Below are positions 59,621-64,000 of a stretch of DNA of 64,000 nucleotides, piece by piece (positions within the stretch are counted from its first letter, which is position 1; every line of letters begins with the position of its first letter). The DNA lies in contig NC_088796.1 of assembly GCF_011386835.1 (NCBI RefSeq), positions 33,869,011-33,933,010 on the forward strand, written 5' to 3'. The stretch comes from Chrysemys picta bellii. Taxonomy: Eukaryota; Chordata; Testudines; Emydidae. Under the pieces are notes generated by a model. That model did not search any database and was not told the DNA's origin. It worked only from the letters and a program-made list of their open reading frames with translations. Both the position numbers and the translations under genes were made by a program.

Positions 59621-59932
59621 TGTGAACTCCTTGCCAGGGGATGTTGTGAAGGCCAAGACCATAACAGGGTTCAAAAAAGAACTAGATAAATTCATGGAGG
59701 ACAGGTCCATCAATGGCTATTAGCTGGGATGAGCAGGAATGGTGGCCCTAGCCTCTATTTGCCAGAAGCTGGGAATGAGCAACAGGGGGTGGATCACTTG
59801 ATGATTACCTGTTCTGTTCATTCCCTCTGGGGCACCTGGCACTGGCCACTGTCCGAAGACAGCATACTGGGCTAGATGGACCTTCGGTCTGACCCAGTAG
59901 GGCCATTCTTATGTTCTTATGATTCAGTTTTG
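59621..59932 (+). mobile_element. CR1-type LINE, 3' end (plus orientation)
   Basis: Reads 'CTCCTTGCCAGGGGATGTTGTGAAGG...AACTAGATAAATTCATGGAGGACAGGTCCATCAATGGC...GATGGACCTTCGGTCTGACCC...TTCTTATGTTCTTATGA'. This is a complete CR1 3' UTR-like end with the characteristic octamer-like terminus TTCTTATG. Confidence 0.92.
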
Positions 59933-60619
59933 GATTGTTTTTCCTCTGTTGTCTTAGCAACACTGGAGTTGATAGCCAGTTGGCACAAGTGAGGCCCTAT
60001 CCTGAAGGAATCAGTCAAAAATCTAAACAAAGTCTCCTTCACAATAGAGTAACTCTGTGTAAGTATTATTTTGTGTTGTGGTTGTGTAATTTGATTTTGA
60101 AAACCTAAATGTCAACACATTTTCTGATTTATGTAGCCAAATCACAGTCCAATATCATTTTTGTCTTCTTATGCAGGTAATCAGTTGCTTAACAAAGGTT
60201 TGTTTTATACCCTTTCTTATAATACACACTGAAATATGAAAAATACAGAAAAATCATTTCACCCACTACAGAAATGCAGCCACCTCTGGGTGAAATGCAA
60301 CAACTGACAAACAGCACACAGCAACCATACACAAGAGTTTAGAAGAGGCATTAAGGAACACTATATTATACTAAAGAATGCTATATCCAGTTGAAACTGC
60401 AGAGGAAATTAAGGTAGGTAAATACAGAGGCTGACATCTAGCTGAAACCCTAGAGTTAAGAACCCTTCCCTTACAAAAAGTCCCTTGAGATCCTTAACAA
60501 GAAGTTGTCAGAAACTCAGTTTTACATCTCATTCAAAAGATGGCCTCTTCAGCATCACAGTGTTCCCTAACACAATACGTGGGCATCAGTTCACTAGTGA
60601 CACAGAAGGAAAAGTACCA

Positions 60620-61350
60620 TGTACTATGATACAGCCTTTCCTATCCCTCCACACAGCTAAAACTCTCATCGGGCTTCCATCTCACATCTCAATTACTGCA
60701 ACATCCTTTTCTGTGGCCTTGACAAATGAAATCTTGTCCCGCTCATATCCATTCAGAATACTGCTATGAGATCATTTTCCTAGCCTGTCACTTTGATCAT
60801 GTTACTCCTCTCCTTGCATTCCTACACTGGCTCTTCTCTTCTCTATCAAACTTGACTTCACTTTCAGGGCTCTTCACAACCTATCTCCACCTGACATATC
60901 TCTTATTCAATATTGAGATGTCGACTTCCACCTCCAATCAGCCCATGATGTCAGCCTGCATTGGTCACTTGTTAAATTTTCAAACAGGCATCTTCATGTT
61001 TTCACCCATGCCACCTTTCACATCTGGAAGAAGCTTCCTAAAATCCTCAAAACTAGCTCATTATGCACCTTCAAAACCCTCCCTTGCTGTGAGGCCTACA
61101 GAAAGCTTGACAGTGGCTTGGCTGCTGCTGTGCTGAGACCAATGCCTATCGTGCTGACCAATACTGTGTCACTGTTTCCTTGTATCCCCGACAGTCTGCT
61201 GGTATCCAGCTGTTGTCTTATACTTAAATTTGTAAGCTGTTTGGAGACAGGACTGGTTTTTGTTCTGTGTTTGTACAGCATGTAGCACAATGAGGTCCTG
61301 ATCCATGACTGAGGCTGCTAGGTGCTATGGTAATACAAATCAATCAATCA
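60620..61350 (+). mobile_element. L3/CR1-clade LINE, 3' fragment (plus orientation)
   Basis: The first half carries decayed reverse-transcriptase C-terminal coding (HVTPLLAFLHWL at about 60795). The end reads 'TTGTACAGCATGTAGCACAATGAGGTCCTGATCC...AGGTGCTATGGTAATACAAATCAATCAATCA', the usual L3-type 3' end with a short tandem tail. Frames are broken. A second fragment of the same kind is at 33620. Confidence 0.8.
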
Positions 61351-61587
61351 ATACATCTACTGAATTACCAATACTACTTCCTACAACACCTACGTGTTTG
61401 CTGGAAGTTACCTACTCAGGTAACGACCTGAAACCTTCCATTTTGCTTGTGAGATCATACATCACTTAATTAGTGCTTCTAAAATTACATCATGTTACAA
61501 GACTATCTCCATGGGATTACATTTCTGAATATCCCCATAGGATTACATAACAGAATATTCCCACATGGTAGTTTTAGAACTACCTAC

Positions 61588-61786
61588 CATTGTGTACAAA
61601 CACCAGCTGTCCTTCCATTATATGAGCCTGGGTAAAATTAAGGATGCTTTTGTTTGGAGAAGACTTAAGAGCCAAGTGGCCATTGCTAGGTGGAGTAATA
61701 GAATACACTAGCTCTGATGCTGAGGAGTCTTTATCTTCTGCACAAAGGTCATCAACTGTTATTTCCGTAACTGAGCCCACCCAAAC
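61588..61786 (-). CDS. CSPG4: CSPG4-family proteoglycan, most upstream exon visible in the window
   Basis: This 199-nt exon encodes VWVGSVTEITVDDLCAEDKD...SASELVYSITPPSNGHLAL...ILNFTQAHIMEGQLVFVHN, most of one CSPG repeat: the I-T-x-x-x-L opening, the P-x-x-G-x-L middle and the FTQ...G-x-L-x-F end. The acceptor is TTTTTTAAG before GTTTGG. The donor AATG/GTAGGT is in phase 1, matching the exon at 52407. It is preceded by more than 2.2 kb of intron reaching the window edge. The signal peptide, laminin-G domains and earlier repeats expected for the family must lie beyond 64000. Residues 1-66 of the partial protein; two N-glycosylation sites (NKS, NFT). Confidence 0.85.
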
Positions 61787-61977
61787 CTTAAAAAACAAAA
61801 ACAAAAAACAGACGAAGAAAAAATTACATGGATTGGATTGATTCACTGTATCTCATGTTGCTAAAACAGGTAATCCTGTAATCCAATATGGTTTCTGATC
61901 ATTGACTGTAGTGTTTAACATTCTGAAATTATTTAAAACTTCAAGGTATCAAGCAACACCAACAAACAACCTAACTA

Positions 61978-62100
61978 GTTTTAAGATGGAGCTTGATACG
62001 TTATATAATCCCGTTTATTAACAGGATTACATAATGTGGTTACCTGCGACAGCAGGGAACTGGACTTGATGACCCAGGAAGATCCCTCCAGACCTGTGTC
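61978..62100 (+). mobile_element. CR1-type LINE 3' tail (short, plus orientation)
   Basis: 'TTTTAAGATGGAGCTTGATACGTT...GGAACTGGACTTGATGACCCAGGAAGATCCCTCCAGACC' follows the order of a CR1 3' tail. Diverged. Confidence 0.6.
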
Positions 62101-62818
62101 CATCAACCACCTCCTGCATAAATCAGTATTTCAGAGGAAATTCAAATGTCTGACAGTGTCTGTACCCTGTCTCTGACAAATGCAGCAGTTTATTTCACGG
62201 AGTGTTAGTGCCATGTCCTTTACTGTGGGCAAAACACTCAGTGCCCTCAACTTCCACTGCAATAAATGGCACTGGAGATGTCACAGATTTGGGCCATAAG
62301 AAAGACAACAGATTAAATACCATACAACTACTAATAAAAAGACAACACTTTTTTAAACTAAATATTTTCTTTCAACTCCCACCTGCTCACATTATGCACC
62401 AAGGGCTCAATCCTGTAAAGGACTGAATAGCTCTTGGAGGTACTGACTGCACAGGAGATGAAGGCACTCAACATTTCCAACAGTTGCTCAGCACTTTGAA
62501 TCAAGGCTTAAACTGAGACAAAAAACTAGCGTTTGTGAACACAGCATAAAACCCACTACTTTAATTTTAGCAATACTAGTGCAAACATGACACATCTCTC
62601 TCTCTGGCAATGATAAGGCCCTGGGTTTACCCAGGTTTGGGGGCAGACAAAAGCACTATAAATACTCATGTCCCAGGATGGGAGCATTGTGTGGGCTTCA
62701 TTTAATTTTGGGTGGTTATTTTCTGGTTTGAAAGTAAAGAGCAACTGTTGGCTTTACTTTTGATCTGTTTGCATTTTTAATTATGGGTTAAGGTGCCTAG
62801 AGCTCAGGATAGGACATA

Positions 62819-63006
62819 CACCTCTACCCCAATATAACGTGACCCGATATAACGCGAATTCAGATATAACGCGGTAAAGCAGTGCTCCGCGGGGGCGGGG
62901 CTGCGCAGTCCGGCGGATCAAAGCAAGTTCGATATAACGTGGTTTCACCTAAAACGCGGTAAGATTTTTTGGCTCCCAAGGACAGCGTGATAATTGGGTA
63001 GAGGTG
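62819..63006. mobile_element. Mariner/Tigger-like MITE with TA duplication
   Basis: 188 bp with terminal inverted repeats CACCTCTACCCCAATAT and the reverse complement of its end, CACCTCTACCCAATTAT. It is flanked by TA on both sides. The interior has repeated 'GATATAACGCG(G)' motifs and CpG-rich sequence. Non-autonomous, no transposase. Confidence 0.8.
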
Positions 63007-64000
63007 TATCTATTATAAGCTGAAATCAAGTCCATAGATATTCAACACATGCACACCAGCTCATCCCATGAAGAGTTGATTTATAATGTAAAATCTTTGA
63101 TAATCAACAGTTCTAGTTAAAGTGCAGAACAGATATCATAATGTACCTCTCTGACTTTTAGTGTATTAATAATATCATATTACATTTGATTCCATTGGCT
63201 TTTCTTGCCTCTGCCCAATTCCTGCTCTAATATTCATTATCAATAGCTATTTGATGGTAAGGTTATGTTAGTAGTTTAATGGGGGGAAAAATATCCTTGA
63301 CAAAAGTTATTTCACTTCTCCTAAAAAATGACCACTATGTAAAGGTTTTATTGCCACTTGTTTGATGATCTGTAGCTACCCCAAACTCATGCCAATAATA
63401 CTTTTATATCGCATCATCCTGTATATAGAAAAATATAATATAATGCATATAAATGGCTAAACCTCTGCATGACTTACAAATTTTCCTCATTCAAACTTAA
63501 GAAATAATAGGGCTTTTTAGCTATAAAGATATTGTTTATTCCATGCCTCCCCAGCACGCTTACACACAATGCCTTTTTGTGTGCACACTATGTGTTAAGA
63601 TTCTCTGTGTGCTGTATAATGTGATACATGAGGAATGAAAGGAGATCCATGAGCTGAAATGGATGGTAAGGAGGCAAACACTTGAAATACTGCAAATACT
63701 TTACAAGTACAAGTGACTTATTTCCCACATCCATTTGCATCACATAAGGTGGAGATCAAGGTTTTCTTAAGAACAGAACAAAAAAAGTATGCAGAACTTC
63801 CGAGATGTCAGTTTTGCATTAATATTCTGCATTTGCCTAAAATATTACACTACTACAGTACGCAGGAACGTTCACGACCTTTCTTGCTGAGAAATGAAAA
63901 ATACCCCGTTGATAGAGATATCCTGTTAAGCAGAATTAATTAACAAGAAGGATAATAACTGTTAGATTTTTTTAAAGAAAAATTCCACACATATATGAAA

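Larger units (their letters stand above)
52539..61587 (-). other. Intron (9.0 kb)
   Basis: The largest complete intron in the window. It contains a MITE (53875), a purine-rich stretch (54180-55530) with a CR1 insert, a solo LTR (56615), a SINE (57677), a CR1 (59621) and an L3-like LINE fragment (60620). The 52871-53870 and 55531-56609 parts show nothing recognisable. Confidence 0.65.
61787..64000 (-). other. Intron (partial) upstream of the first visible exon
   Basis: AT-rich. Contains a CR1 tail (61978-62100) and a mariner-type MITE (62819-63006). No further exon of the proteoglycan was recognised up to the window end. Confidence 0.6.

Overview
This looks like a vertebrate nuclear genome, most likely a turtle or another non-avian reptile. 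The sequence is AT-rich with spliced exons. It carries many CR1-type LINE fragments in both orientations, a tRNA-derived SINE with a CR1-like tail of the tortoise type, solo LTRs, hAT and mariner-type MITEs and short palindromic repeats. No bacterial-style operons, CRISPR arrays, rRNA genes or convincing tRNA genes were seen.

The one clear protein-coding gene is on the minus strand, between about 40.7 and 61.8 kb. It is the 3' half of a chondroitin sulfate proteoglycan 4 (CSPG4/NG2) family gene. Five exons (61588-61786, 52407-52538, 47525-47697, 43514-43697, 40669-42722) have GT/AG borders and compatible phases. They join into one open frame of 913 codons plus stop, with six CSPG-type repeats, one membrane span and a cytoplasmic tail ending in the PDZ ligand QYWV. 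The 5' exons lie beyond base 64000. The large AT-rich introns and the lack of any recognisable gene for 40 kb downstream leave open whether this is CSPG4 itself or a CSPG4-like paralogue.

The rest is non-coding. Bases 1-40 kb (downstream of the gene) are a patchwork of transposable elements. They include three CAGGG(C/T)-type hAT MITEs, a fourth related one with a tandem-repeat cargo, and two other hAT elements, most with 8-bp target duplications. There are also a complete 1150-bp solo LTR with a 5-bp duplication, a deleted LTR retrotransposon with a gag-like remnant, a GC-rich LTR with a short internal stub, and three mariner/Tigger-like elements with TA duplications (one of them in the most upstream intron, near the right edge). 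The introns hold CR1 and L3-like fragments, nested palindromic MITEs, a second solo LTR and a terminal-direct-repeat element whose relative sits at 10-11 kb.

No new biological system is evident. The most useful observations are the dated, nested insertion structure, a 90-bp near-perfect inverted duplication, two LTR-like elements with short terminal direct repeats, and two decayed gene-like open segments of unknown origin.
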